Assembly (NCBI RefSeq): GCF_000325705.1
Contig: NC_019904.1
Location: forward strand, 132,001-196,000
From: Echinicola vietnamensis DSM 17526
GTDB lineage: Bacteria > Bacteroidota > Bacteroidia > Cytophagales > Cyclobacteriaceae
Length of the DNA stretch: 64,000 nucleotides
Reading direction: 5' to 3'
Made by a program: the position numbers and the translations under genes. Below are positions 17,776 to 26,945 of this stretch, piece after piece. How positions within the stretch are numbered: the first letter of the stretch is position 1; each line of letters opens with the position of its first letter. The notes beneath the pieces are model-generated. The model searched no databases and was not told the DNA's origin. It saw only the letters and a list, made by a program, of their open reading frames with translations.

Positions 17776-17784
17776 AATAAACCG

Positions 17785-19074
17785 TTAAAGGATTTCTCTC
17801 AAGGAAGCTTCATTGGCATCGATGATCTGATCAATATGCTCATCGGTCAATGCGGTGCTCAAAAAGAGGCTTTCAAACTGCGATGGTGGCAAGTATACCC
17901 CCCGCTTCAGCATCGCTTGAAAATACTTGCCGAACAGTACGGTATCGGATGTCTTTGCCGTTTCGAAATCAACTACCTTCTCTTTGGTAAAGAACAAGCT
18001 GTACATGCTTCCCAGATGGGTCATGGTATACTCCAAACCAAGCTTTTCGACGCTACTTTTGACACCCGCCACCAGCTTGCTTCCGGCCTGATCCAGCTGC
18101 TGATACACCTCTGGATGCTGATACAAGTGATCAAGCATAGCGAAACCTGCCGCCATGGCAATAGGATTACCCGACAAGGTGCCCGCTTGATAAACCGGCC
18201 CTACTGGAGACACAAAATCCATGATCTCCTTTTTGCCGCCATATGCGCCCACCGGCATGCCACCGCCAATGATCTTGCCCATGGTTGTCAAATCCGGCGT
18301 CACGCCAAATACTTCCTGGGCTCCCCCTTGGGCCAGCCTGAAACCGGTCATGACCTCATCGAAAATCAAAACGATGCCCTCTTCATCACAGAGCTTTCTA
18401 AGTCCCTGCAAAAATCCTTCATTCGGCAATACCAACCCCATATTTCCGGGAACGGGCTCCAAAATAATAGCAGCCACTTCATCCCTATTGGCCTCCAGCA
18501 CTTCTTTGACCGCATTCAGATCATTATATGGCGCCAGTAACGTATCCTTGGCCGTCCCTTTGGTGACTCCTGGTGAATTCGGTGCTCCCATGGTCATGGC
18601 TCCTGACCCTGCGGCAATCAAAAATGAATCTCCATGCCCATGGTAGTTTCCTTCAAATTTCAAAAACTTATCACGGCCCGTATAGCCCCTGGCCAGCCTT
18701 ACCGCTGACATGGTGGCCTCCGTACCGGAATTGACCATCCTTACCTTTTCCACAGAAGGCACCATCTTGCAGATCAATTCAGCAATATCTATTTCTTTTG
18801 CGGTAGGGGCTCCAAAAGAGGTCCCATTTTCGACGGCCTTTACGATCGCCTCGTTAATTTCCGGATGATTGTGCCCCAAGATCATCGGCCCCCAGCTGTT
18901 GATCAGTTCAATGTAGCGATTGTCATCCTCATCGAAAAGATAAGCTCCCTCAGCCTTTTTGATAAACAAAGGGTCGCCACCTACGGCTTTAAAAGCCCTC
19001 ACTGGTGAATTCACACCTCCTGGGATAAAATTTTGTGCGTTGGAAAAAAGCGTCTTGCTGTTTTGGATGTTCAT
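17785..19074 (-). CDS. hemL: Glutamate-1-semialdehyde 2,1-aminomutase
   Basis: A PLP enzyme converting glutamate-1-semialdehyde to 5-aminolevulinate in heme synthesis. At 429 aa it has the usual length. Motifs: 'FIPGGVNSPVRAFKAVGG', 'GPMILGHNHPEI', 'MVNSGTEATMSAVRLARG', 'GNYHGHGDSFL', 'FDEVMTGFRLA', PLP-Lys 'TMGKIIGGGMPVGAYGG' and 'YQAGTLSGNPIAMAAG'. It starts 9 bp after the TPR/binding-protein gene and is probably co-transcribed with it. It is the C5-pathway partner of the probable hemA at the left edge. Confidence 0.97.
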   Translation of the reverse strand: MNIQNSKTLFSNAQNFIPGGVNSPVRAFKAVGGDPLFIKKAEGAYLFDEDDNRYIELINSWGPMILGHNHPEINEAIVKAVENGTSFGAPTAKEIDIAELICKMVPSVEKVRMVNSGTEATMSAVRLARGYTGRDKFLKFEGNYHGHGDSFLIAAGSGAMTMGAPNSPGVTKGTAKDTLLAPYNDLNAVKEVLEANRDEVAAIILEPVPGNMGLVLPNEGFLQGLRKLCDEEGIVLIFDEVMTGFRLAQGGAQEVFGVTPDLTTMGKIIGGGMPVGAYGGKKEIMDFVSPVGPVYQAGTLSGNPIAMAAGFAMLDHLYQHPEVYQQLDQAGSKLVAGVKSSVEKLGLEYTMTHLGSMYSLFFTKEKVVDFETAKTSDTVLFGKYFQAMLKRGVYLPPSQFESLFLSTALTDEHIDQIIDANEASLREIL

Positions 19075-19083
19075 TAAAACGTA

Positions 19084-20757
19084 TTATTTGATTTCTTCAA
19101 TTTTACCTTCTTTAAGCTTCAGCACGGGTACGTACTGATTGGACTGGCTCCCTTTAAAATCAAGTCCAAAGCCAAGTCCTGAATGGATCTCCCCCTGCCG
19201 ATTGAGATTATTTCTAAAATCAAATCCAGCAGCACTGTTGATGGTGGCCGTCACCCAGTTCATTAAATCAAAACCCAAATAAGCGTTTGAGCCGGGGTAA
19301 GTACTGTATGTTTCAAAAAAACGGTACCTGAAATCCTCCGTCTGATCATTGCTAAAATCCACCGTATTATTCCCGATATAGTTCAGGTCATTGCCTTCCA
19401 GCATATCAAAGTTGGCAAAATTAAAATACAGCCAACTGTCCATCACAAACACCGGGGTATTTACGCTCAAAGACTCCATCATGGAAAGTGTGGGGGAAGC
19501 AATATATGGATCGTCCGATAGGATGACAATTTGGTCAGCGCGCGCTTCCATGCCTGGCTTTAAGCCTACTTTCGACAGGAAGCCGCGAATACTACTGGAA
19601 CCAACCTTCTCGTTGAACACAATCCGGTACCCTCTTCTGGAAGCTTCATCTGCCAATTGGCGCGCCATCAGCTCATCCCTGGTTGAACCAGAATAAGCAA
19701 TAGCGATACGGTTTCCGGTCACATGCTTTCGGCCATAGGCCAAGAGCTTGTCAACGATCATCTCGGTCGATGGCCTAAAAAGGTAGGCAAAGTCAGTATC
19801 CCCGAACGTCTCCTTGATATTAGAAAGGGGATTGATAAAAGGGATACGGTGCTGATCCGCAAAATCGGACACTAATGCTGTCTCTTCAGGGTATATAGGC
19901 CCCACAATGATATCCGCTTTGTTAAAAAATGGATCGGACAGGATCTTCTGAACGACAGCATTTTTTCGCTCCGTGTCAAAAGTCTTCACATTAATGTCCA
20001 AACCTTTGCTTTTGGCATCTTTGATGGCCATATCCAAGCCTTGATAAAGCTCAAATACAAAATTGGCCCCATCGAGACTCCTTACCCCTGTACCTCCTTG
20101 GTAATTAAATGGCAGCACAATGGCCACATCCAATATCCCGTTTTCTTCCCGGTCCAGCGACATTCCTTCTCCAGCTTTTCCATCCAAGTTCATATTGCAC
20201 AACTCCGCCAAAAGCTTTTTCTCATTGGAAGAAAGTACCGACTGCTGCAGCAATTTCTCTTTCAGGGCAAGGCTGTACCCTTTGTTATCCTTGAATGCCG
20301 AATAGTGTGCCACCAACAAACTTACCGTCACGTTGTTACTGCAGTATTTATAGCTCGCCCGGTACCCCTCTTCCTTGATCGCTTCACTATCAATCTTACT
20401 CATGGCACTGAGCCCATCGTAGGCTTGGTTCAACGCAAAATTGGTCGTCCCCAATAGGTAAAGGGCCTCATCTTCTTTCTCCCAATCATAATCTGCCAAG
20501 AGCTGCTCCAACGTAGCTTTTGCCAGTTGGTACTGCTGATTCTTATTGGCAGCGCGTGCAAAATGATAATGGGCGTACAAGGCTAATTTCCCGTATTGAT
20601 TATAATCCAAATACGGTCTTAGTTGCTCCATGGCCTCATCTGGTCGTCCGCTATCTATCAACTGCACAGCAGTGCTGTAACCGGTCCCTGTTTGCTGCGC
20701 CATCACCGGACCGCACAACAACATGGCAAGCAATAAAAATATGTTTATCTTTCTCAT
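19084..20757 (-). CDS. TPR plus periplasmic-binding (receptor-ligand type) protein
   Basis: A 557-residue exported protein with signal peptide 'INIFLLLAMLLCGPVMAQ'. The N-terminal region (about 25-190) is helical with TPR-like units ('AHYHFARAANKNQQYQLAKA'). The C-terminal region (about 210-555) is a type I periplasmic-binding fold similar to branched-chain amino-acid receptors ('VAIVLPFNYQG', 'DIIVGPIYPEETALVSDFAD', 'RIAIAYSGSTRDELMAR', 'NAYLGFDLMNWVT'). The TPR-plus-PBP order recalls LpoA/LppC, regulators of penicillin-binding proteins, but that role is not demonstrated for this family. No ABC permease is adjacent. It precedes hemL by 9 bp. Confidence 0.8.
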   Translation of the reverse strand: MRKINIFLLLAMLLCGPVMAQQTGTGYSTAVQLIDSGRPDEAMEQLRPYLDYNQYGKLALYAHYHFARAANKNQQYQLAKATLEQLLADYDWEKEDEALYLLGTTNFALNQAYDGLSAMSKIDSEAIKEEGYRASYKYCSNNVTVSLLVAHYSAFKDNKGYSLALKEKLLQQSVLSSNEKKLLAELCNMNLDGKAGEGMSLDREENGILDVAIVLPFNYQGGTGVRSLDGANFVFELYQGLDMAIKDAKSKGLDINVKTFDTERKNAVVQKILSDPFFNKADIIVGPIYPEETALVSDFADQHRIPFINPLSNIKETFGDTDFAYLFRPSTEMIVDKLLAYGRKHVTGNRIAIAYSGSTRDELMARQLADEASRRGYRIVFNEKVGSSSIRGFLSKVGLKPGMEARADQIVILSDDPYIASPTLSMMESLSVNTPVFVMDSWLYFNFANFDMLEGNDLNYIGNNTVDFSNDQTEDFRYRFFETYSTYPGSNAYLGFDLMNWVTATINSAAGFDFRNNLNRQGEIHSGLGFGLDFKGSQSNQYVPVLKLKEGKIEEIK

Positions 20758-20947
20758 GGGTAAATTTTACTTACAATCATTTTGAAGCCATTGACTGCAC
20801 TGACCAAAACAACAGGCCGTTAATTTTGGGTGATGTGAAACCGAGCAGCTTCCCTGCAACCAATGTCCGTCAGAGGTCAAACTCAAATTTCATACCTTAT
20901 CCAGACGGATTACGAATTTAATTGATTTTGGAACAAAACCACATAAA

Positions 20948-20973
20948 AAAAGCCTGATTTACACCAGGCTTTT
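20948..20973 (-). terminator. Terminator of guaA
   Basis: AAAAGCCTG and CAGGCTTTT pair around a nine-base loop; on the minus strand the stem leads into TTTTTTTATG. It lies 3 bp after the guaA stop. Confidence 0.85.
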
Positions 20974-20976
20974 CCT

Positions 20977-22506
20977 TTATTCCCATTCAATGGTTGCAGG
21001 CGGCTTAGAGCTGATGTCATACACCACTCTGTTTACCCCTTTTACCTTATTGATAATTTCATTGGATATTTTCCCCAGGAATTCGTAGGGTAAATGCACC
21101 CAATCAGCGGTCATGCCATCCACGGAAGTCACTGCTCTCAGGGCCACTACCTGTTCATAGGTTCGCTCATCCCCCATGACTCCGACAGACTGAACAGGAA
21201 GCAAAATTGCTCCTGCTTGCCATACTTCATCATAGAGATTATCGTCTTTGAGCCCTTGGATGAAGATATGGTCTACCTCCTGCAAAATGCTCACTTTCTC
21301 TGGCGTCACCTCGCCCAAAACCCGAATGGCGAGCCCTGGCCCTGGAAAAGGATGTCTACCGATGATAATTTCTGGAATCTGCAAAGCACGTCCTACTTCC
21401 CGGACACCATCCTTAAACAAGGTATTAAGCGGTTCTACCACCTTTAGCTTCATAAAATCCGGCAATCCCCCCACATTATGGTGAGATTTAATCGTGGCGG
21501 AAGGGCCATTGACCGATACCGATTCGATCACATCGGGATAGATGGTACCCTGCCCGAGCCATTTCACACCTTGGATTTTGTGTGCTTCGTCATCGAACAC
21601 CTCGATAAACGTATTTCCGATTGCTTTTCTTTTATCTTCAGGATCACTCTTCCCAGCCAATGCATCATAAAAACGCTGCTTGGCATCCACCCCGATTACA
21701 TTGAGGCCAAGGTGCTTGTAAGAGTCGAGCACTTCCTCATATTCATGTTTACGCAAAAGGCCATTGTCCACAAATACGCAGACGAGATTGTCCCCAATAG
21801 CCCTATGGATCAATGTGGCAGCTACAGAGGAATCTACTCCTCCAGAAAGTCCCATGACCACCTTGTCATCACCAAGTTTCTGCTTCAGCTCATCAATGGT
21901 CGCATCAATAAACACATCAGAGGTCCAATCCTGACTACATCCACAAATCTGCACGACAAAGTTTCTCAACACATTTTTACCTTCCTCGGAATGCGTCACT
22001 TCCGGGTGAAACTGAATACCGAAGGTATCCTCATCAGGCACTTTGAAAGCAGCCACTTTTACCGAGGCAGTACTGGAAATCACTTCCCAGCCTTGTGGAA
22101 GCTCCTTGATGGTATCGCCATGGGACATCCATACTTGGGAGCCATGGGAAACTTCATGGAACAAATCATTGTGCTTGTCGATAAAATTCAAATTTGCTCG
22201 ACCATATTCCCTGATTTCGGAGGGGGTTACATTGCCGCCATACTTCTGGGCCAGCAATTGTGAACCGTAACAAACGCCCAAAAGGGGCAATTTACCTCTG
22301 AACTGCTCAAGGTCCACATCTGGTGAGCCTTCATCCCTCACTGAGCAGGGGCTGCCCGATAGGATGACACCTTTGATATCTGGTGTGATTTCTGGGATGT
22401 TGTTATAGGGATGGATTTCACAGTACACATCGAGTTCTCTTACTCTTCTGGCGATAAGCTGCGTGTACTGCGAACCAAAGTCTAGGATAAGTATCTGTTC
22501 TGCCAT
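20977..22506 (-). CDS. guaA: GMP synthase (glutamine-hydrolysing)
   Basis: Converts XMP to GMP with glutamine as nitrogen donor. Class I glutamine amidotransferase domain: '[18 protein letters not shown]', nucleophile Cys in '[12 protein letters not shown]', '[15 protein letters not shown]'. ATP-pyrophosphatase domain: '[17 protein letters not shown]'. C-terminal dimerisation domain: '[16 protein letters not shown]', ending 'KPPATIEWE'. I chose the ATG at 22506 (MAEQILIL); the TTG two codons upstream is unlikely. A TACCTTTG -7 box sits at 22510-22517, so the mRNA may be almost leaderless. Confidence 0.97.
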   Translation of the reverse strand: MAEQILILDFGSQYTQLIARRVRELDVYCEIHPYNNIPEITPDIKGVILSGSPCSVRDEGSPDVDLEQFRGKLPLLGVCYGSQLLAQKYGGNVTPSEIREYGRANLNFIDKHNDLFHEVSHGSQVWMSHGDTIKELPQGWEVISSTASVKVAAFKVPDEDTFGIQFHPEVTHSEEGKNVLRNFVVQICGCSQDWTSDVFIDATIDELKQKLGDDKVVMGLSGGVDSSVAATLIHRAIGDNLVCVFVDNGLLRKHEYEEVLDSYKHLGLNVIGVDAKQRFYDALAGKSDPEDKRKAIGNTFIEVFDDEAHKIQGVKWLGQGTIYPDVIESVSVNGPSATIKSHHNVGGLPDFMKLKVVEPLNTLFKDGVREVGRALQIPEIIIGRHPFPGPGLAIRVLGEVTPEKVSILQEVDHIFIQGLKDDNLYDEVWQAGAILLPVQSVGVMGDERTYEQVVALRAVTSVDGMTADWVHLPYEFLGKISNEIINKVKGVNRVVYDISSKPPATIEWE

Positions 22507-22509
22507 GCG

Positions 22510-22517
22510 CAAAGGTA
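22510..22517 (-). promoter_or_regulatory. Candidate -7 box for guaA
   Basis: TACCTTTG on the minus strand (TAnnTTTG consensus), starting only 4 bp upstream of the chosen guaA ATG. If real, transcription would begin at or next to the start codon. Confidence 0.4.
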
Positions 22518-22578
22518 ATCACACTTCCACTAATGAAAAAGCCGAAGAAGAAAATTTCGAAATTTTATTTGGAAAAAA

Positions 22579-22612
22579 AATGTCACCCCTTGATTGCTCA
22601 AAGGGTGACATT
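22579..22612 (-). terminator. Terminator of the GalNAc-type operon
   Basis: AATGTCACCC and GGGTGACATT form the core of a hairpin with a short mismatched top. On the minus strand it is followed by eight T residues. It lies 100 bp after the last gene of the operon. Confidence 0.88.
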
Positions 22613-22711
22613 CCGATTTTTCATAGTAAGCTAATCGCTTTGAAATAAAAAACTTTATGTGGCCATTATGAACGGCAGGCACTTCCGCAGGAACTGACTT
22701 GCCGCATCTCT

Positions 22712-24124
22712 CTATATCCTTACACCAGTATTCCCACCGCCTTCAAGCGTAATGCTTACAGGTTTGTTGGTTTTCCAGGAACCTCCGGTAAAGTCAGGCA
22801 CATCGATAGAAGTAGCCTTATTGGCCACTGACCACTCTGACAATGGAGAAAATGCACTCCAAAGTGCCGCATCATAGACATCCTGATCCAATGGCAGGCC
22901 GTTTCTCAAGCAATCCACTAACCTCCAGGTCATCATGAAGTCCATACCGCCATGACCGCCGATCTTTTTGGCCATCTCTCCGACTTTTTTGGTGATCTCT
23001 GGCGTGTATTTTTCTTCAAGTTCCTGCATCTGCTCATCTGAGAACCATCGGTGGCCGGTTGCCACACCTTGTTTTGGCCATTTTCTGGCAATGCCTTTGG
23101 TTCCGCTCACCAAGTGAATCCTGGAATACGGCCTTGGAGAAGTCACATCGTGCTGGATCATGATCGACCTCCCTTTTTTGGTTTTCACCATGGTCGTATT
23201 CATATTTCCTCGGAACTGCATATTGGCATAGGAAGCAAAAAAGTCATCTTCCTCAGCCAATTCCTGCGCATGCTGCTGCATCATGAAGTCATTGCTGGAA
23301 AGTGATGTCAGGTAATCCATCTGGTCACCTCTGTTGATATCCATGACCTGACAGATAGGCCCCAGTCCATGCGTGGCATAGAGGTTTCCGTTTCGGTGGG
23401 CATTTTCCTTTAACCTCCACATGTCTTCATAGCCTCCCTCCTTCTTAAAGTTCAGCCCGAGCAGGTCGTGTATATAGGCCCCTTCGCCATGGATCACATC
23501 CCCAAAGAAACCATCCCTGGCCATATTGAGCGTCATCATCTCGAAGAAATCATAACAGCAGTTTTCCATCATCATGCAGTGCTTTCGGGTACGCTCTGAA
23601 GTCTCCACCAACTCCCAGCATTCCTCAAGGGTCTTGGCAGCAGGCACTTCGATCGCCACGTGCTTATCAGCTTCCATCGCATAGACGGCCATCGGCACGT
23701 GCCATTCCCAAGGAGTAAGGATAAATATGATATCCAGGTCATCCCTGTCTACCATCTTTTTCCAAGCATAGGCTGATCCAGAATAGGTATCGGGATCGTG
23801 CGGCGAGTCTTTCAACATCTCCTTTACCTTATCCACCTTTTCCGGCACCAAGTCACAGATGGCCTTGATCTCCACTCCTGTTATTTTACTCATGCGCTCC
23901 ACATGTCCAGGCCCACGCATGCCCAAACCAATAAAACCTGCTCGTACGGTATCCAGTTTAGGTGCACCGTATCCCGACATATTGAAACGCTGGTTGTTTT
24001 TTCGCTTACTCTGTCTAAGCACTTCGTCAAGCTGTGGCTGGGTAAATCCGCTCATACCAGCTCCTACCAACCCCATACCCGCAAGCCCGGAAAGCTTAAG
24101 AAAATCTCTTCTATTATTGCTCAT
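22712..24124 (-). CDS. Gfo/Idh/MocA-fold glycosidase, GH109-like (alpha-N-acetylgalactosaminidase)
   Basis: A 470-residue protein with a Tat signal ('NRRDFLKLSGLAGMGLVGAG'), so it is exported folded with its cofactor. The Rossmann domain starts at 'RAGFIGLGMRGPGHVERM'. Segments 'TPWEWHVPMAVYAME', 'HVAIEVPAAKTLEECWELVE', 'HCMMMENCCYDFFEMMTLNM', 'GEGAYIHDLLGLNF' and 'ATHGLGPICQVMDINRGD' are those I associate with glycoside hydrolase family 109. GH109 enzymes cleave alpha-linked GalNAc by an NAD-dependent redox/elimination mechanism. It is the last gene of the operon, 59 bp after the amidohydrolase. AgaS and tagatose-type enzymes in the operon support a GalNAc substrate. A plain oxidoreductase role is the alternative. 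Confidence 0.85.
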   Translation of the reverse strand: MSNNRRDFLKLSGLAGMGLVGAGMSGFTQPQLDEVLRQSKRKNNQRFNMSGYGAPKLDTVRAGFIGLGMRGPGHVERMSKITGVEIKAICDLVPEKVDKVKEMLKDSPHDPDTYSGSAYAWKKMVDRDDLDIIFILTPWEWHVPMAVYAMEADKHVAIEVPAAKTLEECWELVETSERTRKHCMMMENCCYDFFEMMTLNMARDGFFGDVIHGEGAYIHDLLGLNFKKEGGYEDMWRLKENAHRNGNLYATHGLGPICQVMDINRGDQMDYLTSLSSNDFMMQQHAQELAEEDDFFASYANMQFRGNMNTTMVKTKKGRSIMIQHDVTSPRPYSRIHLVSGTKGIARKWPKQGVATGHRWFSDEQMQELEEKYTPEITKKVGEMAKKIGGHGGMDFMMTWRLVDCLRNGLPLDQDVYDAALWSAFSPLSEWSVANKATSIDVPDFTGGSWKTNKPVSITLEGGGNTGVRI

Positions 24125-24183
24125 AATGATGACTTTTTGGTTAGTGTAATTATAAATTTTCCAAAACAGCTTCGTTCAGGTCG

Positions 24184-25167
24184 TCAATCAAAACCATAAA
24201 CCCTGGCCGCATTGGTATAGAATAGTTTTTGCAAAACTTCTTCAGGTAATCCAAGTCCGCGAAATTCCCCGGCAAACTCGGGCGCCTCCAGTACGTTTTC
24301 CGTTGCAAAGAAGTCCCAATGAAAATTCCACAGCTGCTCGAAACGATCCGCCACTCCTTGATCGCCAAACGAACCGTCGTCAATCACGTCGGTTCCATAC
24401 ATGATCCTGTCTTGGTATTTAATCATAAATGCTCGTACCTCCTCCCAGCGACCTTGGGCCTGTAACTGCAGGTGACAGACCCGTTCTGCCACATCGGTCA
24501 TTAGATTGGGGTACTTATCCAACCTCTTGGACACCTCATCGATACTCCACTCCATGCTCAACAGATGCAGGCCGACAAACTGTAGTGCCGGATGGCGCTC
24601 CAGCACCCGGTCACGAGCATCCATTTGTGCTTGGTATGATGGGTACTCCGGATGCAAGTGCATATGGTATTCCGGATGACTGCTAAAGTAACTTCGGTCT
24701 GAATCTACCGTCATCTCCTCCAGAGGAAGCCAACAGTTTTTGGGCTCTCCCTGGTGGCCGATCAGTAGAATCCCCTCCTGCTCCAAGAAATCCAGCACAG
24801 GACGTAACCGATCATCATCGATCATGATAAATCGCCCCGCATTGTCCTGAAGCTCCATCCCAATATTCTTCCAAATCTTCACGCCAGCAGCTCCTTTGTC
24901 CAAACCACGCTTTATTTGCGCTATGACCGCTGCGGCCCAACCTTCCTCGTTTATGCCTTCTGTAGAAAAAGAGGTCACAAACTTAATTCGGTTTGGATAT
25001 TGACTATCCAGTTGTTTGAGCACCTCTTGCTGTCCCTCGATGGAATCAAAAAAAGGGATTTCGGTATTGATCGAAAGAAAGGAGGCGCCATACTCCAGCG
25101 CTTTCTCCATTTTCTCGATAGAGGTGGTATTTAAGTGTACGTGTGCGTCTATAAATGGACGAATCAT
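24184..25167 (-). CDS. Amidohydrolase (amidohydrolase_2/TIM-barrel metal hydrolase)
   Basis: A 327-residue cytoplasmic TIM-barrel hydrolase. Metal ligands visible: 'DAHVHLN' (HxH, residues 9 and 11), 'GHQGEP', 'FVGLHLLSMEW' and Asp in 'MYGTDVIDDG'. 'GVKIWKNIGMELQD' carries a conserved Lys. The PF04909-like family includes lactonases, decarboxylases and amidases. In this operon no NagA/AgaA-type GalNAc-6-phosphate deacetylase is present, so this enzyme is the local candidate for deacetylation or an unrecognised hydrolytic step. That is inference from context only. Its ATG directly follows the aldolase stop. Confidence 0.8.
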   Translation of the reverse strand: MIRPFIDAHVHLNTTSIEKMEKALEYGASFLSINTEIPFFDSIEGQQEVLKQLDSQYPNRIKFVTSFSTEGINEEGWAAAVIAQIKRGLDKGAAGVKIWKNIGMELQDNAGRFIMIDDDRLRPVLDFLEQEGILLIGHQGEPKNCWLPLEEMTVDSDRSYFSSHPEYHMHLHPEYPSYQAQMDARDRVLERHPALQFVGLHLLSMEWSIDEVSKRLDKYPNLMTDVAERVCHLQLQAQGRWEEVRAFMIKYQDRIMYGTDVIDDGSFGDQGVADRFEQLWNFHWDFFATENVLEAPEFAGEFRGLGLPEEVLQKLFYTNAARVYGFD

Positions 25168-25992
25168 TTATTTATCGTTTTTCATGATATCCAACTTGTA
25201 ACTCACCAAGTCAGTTACTTCCTTGGTGGCCTTTGGAAAGACTTTTCGCAAGTCGATCTCTTCGTTCTGAAGCAATAGCTGCTGCAAGGTTTTCATAAAA
25301 ATATTCTTGATTTCTGTAGCAAGGTTTACCTTGCAAATCCCCCCGCTAATCGCCTTTCGCAATTGCTCCTCAGGAACGCCTGAACTGCCGTGGAGCACCA
25401 AGGTAGCCTCTGTTGCCGCCGCAATTTCACTCAACAAGTCAAACTGCAATTTAGGCTCTTGCTTGTAAAAGCCATGCGCCGTGCCAATGGAAATTGCCAG
25501 TGCGTCCACGCCTGTCTGTTCCACAAAAGTCTTGGCCTCCTCAGCGGTTGTAAACCCTTGATGCTCGTGAGACTGCCCCAGTTTAGCCACATAGCCCAGT
25601 TCCGCCTCTACATTGGCCCCGTACTTATGAGCCCTCCTGACGACTTCCTGGGTGATCTTTACGTTCTCTTCAAAGGGCAGCTCACTGCCATCGATCATCA
25701 CGGAATCAAATCCGGCATCCAAGCAAGCTTGTGCCAGTTCCACACTGCCCCCATGATCCAAATGGATCCAACCTTCCACACCATACTCCTTAAGTGCCGC
25801 CCGTCCCATGGCTACTGCCGTGTTTAGCCCCATGTAGTCAATCGAACTTTTGGTAAGCTGCAAAATCACGGGCTCGTCCATCGCAGATGCTGCCTTTAAG
25901 ACGCCTTGCAAGGTTTCCAAGTTATAGAAGTTGGTGGCCAATAGCCCGCGCTTTTGTGCGGTAAATTCCTGTAATTTATGTTTTAACTTCAT
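25168..25992 (-). CDS. Class II aldolase (tagatose/fructose-1,6-bisphosphate type)
   Basis: A 274-residue zinc-dependent class II aldolase. It has 'GWIHLDHGGSVELAQACLDA' (zinc His), 'SVMIDGSELPFEENV', 'VEAELGYVAKLG', 'LAISIGTAHGFY' and 'LVLHGSSGVPEEQLRKAI', the last being the GSSG phosphate-binding segment. The length and the compact zinc-site spacing are those of GatY/KbaY-like and short FBA enzymes. Next to AgaS and a tagatose-6-P-type kinase, cleavage of tagatose-1,6-bisphosphate to DHAP and glyceraldehyde-3-P is the likely reaction. Sequence alone does not separate it from fructose-bisphosphate aldolase. It is 8 bp downstream of the PfkB kinase gene. Confidence 0.88.
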   Translation of the reverse strand: MKLKHKLQEFTAQKRGLLATNFYNLETLQGVLKAASAMDEPVILQLTKSSIDYMGLNTAVAMGRAALKEYGVEGWIHLDHGGSVELAQACLDAGFDSVMIDGSELPFEENVKITQEVVRRAHKYGANVEAELGYVAKLGQSHEHQGFTTAEEAKTFVEQTGVDALAISIGTAHGFYKQEPKLQFDLLSEIAAATEATLVLHGSSGVPEEQLRKAISGGICKVNLATEIKNIFMKTLQQLLLQNEEIDLRKVFPKATKEVTDLVSYKLDIMKNDK

Positions 25993-26000
25993 GACAATGA

Positions 26001-26945
26001 TTAGATTTCTTGATTAAACTGGGATTTGGCCCGCGCTTTTACAGCAGCTAGGGACGTAAAAGCACCTGTACCTCCCGCAGCAGTAGTGTTCAATGCACCG
26101 GTGAGATTTGCAAAACGAAGACATGATTCCCAATCGGCCCCTTGGAGGAATCGATGGATAAATCCTGCATTGAAACTGTCCCCAGCGCCAATGGCATCTA
26201 CGAATTGATCGTTTACAAATGCCGCTACTTCCGTGACCTTCCCTTTTTCAAACACCAAGCCGCCCTTCACTCCCCTTTTCAAGGCTACCGTATTGGCGTA
26301 CGGCTTTATGGCTTCAAGGGCCTCACTAATGCTGGATTTCCCCGTAAGAGACAACAATTCCGATTCATTTGGAAGAAATATATCTACATGGGGCAGGCAT
26401 CTTTCATAATCAAAATCCCACTGATCATCAGGATCCACCTGCAAGTCCAAGGAAGTGGTCATTCCCGCCGACTTCGCCTTCTCAAAAATTGCGGTAATAT
26501 CTTTTTGGATACCTTTCTGAAGGAAATAATTGGAAAGGTGAAAGTGCTTGAAAGTACCGGCGACCTCCCATGGGATCTCCTGCATGGTCAAGGCTTCCAT
26601 CGCACCGCAATAGGTAACATTGGCACGGTCCTGATCATAGTTCATCACGACCGTCAAGCCGGTCTTATACTGCGCTGAGGTAGCGATAAAACGGGTATCC
26701 ACCTGCTGGGCAGCCAAGGTTTCCTGCACCATCTTGCCAAAGTCGTCCTTTCCGACCATTCCACAAAAAGCAGTATCCACGCCCAATGTGGCGATATTGG
26801 CAGCGAAAATGGCTGATGAGCTCCCTAAGACCACATCCATTTTTTGGGCGACTTTCTCACTGCCCATTTCCGGAAATCCCTGGATTTGATTCAGGATCAA
26901 ATCAATGTTCAGTTCTCCGACTACCAGCAAATCCCTTTTACCCAT
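26001..26945 (-). CDS. PfkB-family sugar kinase (ribokinase-like)
   Basis: A 314-residue carbohydrate kinase. N-terminal 'LLVVGELNIDLILNQIQGFP' and 'GSSSAIFAANIATLGVDTAFCG' form the substrate site; C-terminal 'DAIGAGDSFNAGFIHRF' holds the GAGD anion hole and catalytic Asp. 'LPNESELLSLTG' is the second PfkB-like signature. In the operon it is a candidate kinase for free GalNAc or a related sugar, making the 6-phosphate used by AgaS; substrate is inferred from context. The usual proteobacterial AgaK is from a different kinase family, so this would be a non-homologous replacement. It overlaps the preceding kinase gene by 8 bp. Confidence 0.85.
   Translation of the reverse strand: MGKRDLLVVGELNIDLILNQIQGFPEMGSEKVAQKMDVVLGSSSAIFAANIATLGVDTAFCGMVGKDDFGKMVQETLAAQQVDTRFIATSAQYKTGLTVVMNYDQDRANVTYCGAMEALTMQEIPWEVAGTFKHFHLSNYFLQKGIQKDITAIFEKAKSAGMTTSLDLQVDPDDQWDFDYERCLPHVDIFLPNESELLSLTGKSSISEALEAIKPYANTVALKRGVKGGLVFEKGKVTEVAAFVNDQFVDAIGAGDSFNAGFIHRFLQGADWESCLRFANLTGALNTTAAGGTGAFTSLAAVKARAKSQFNQEI

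Noticed and set aside
20520..20921. Plus-strand open frame opposite the TPR/binding-protein gene
   Set aside because: It is mainly antisense to a well-supported gene and has no family resemblance.
23798..24199. Open frame antisense to the GH109-like gene
   Set aside because: Shadow of a strongly supported coding sequence.
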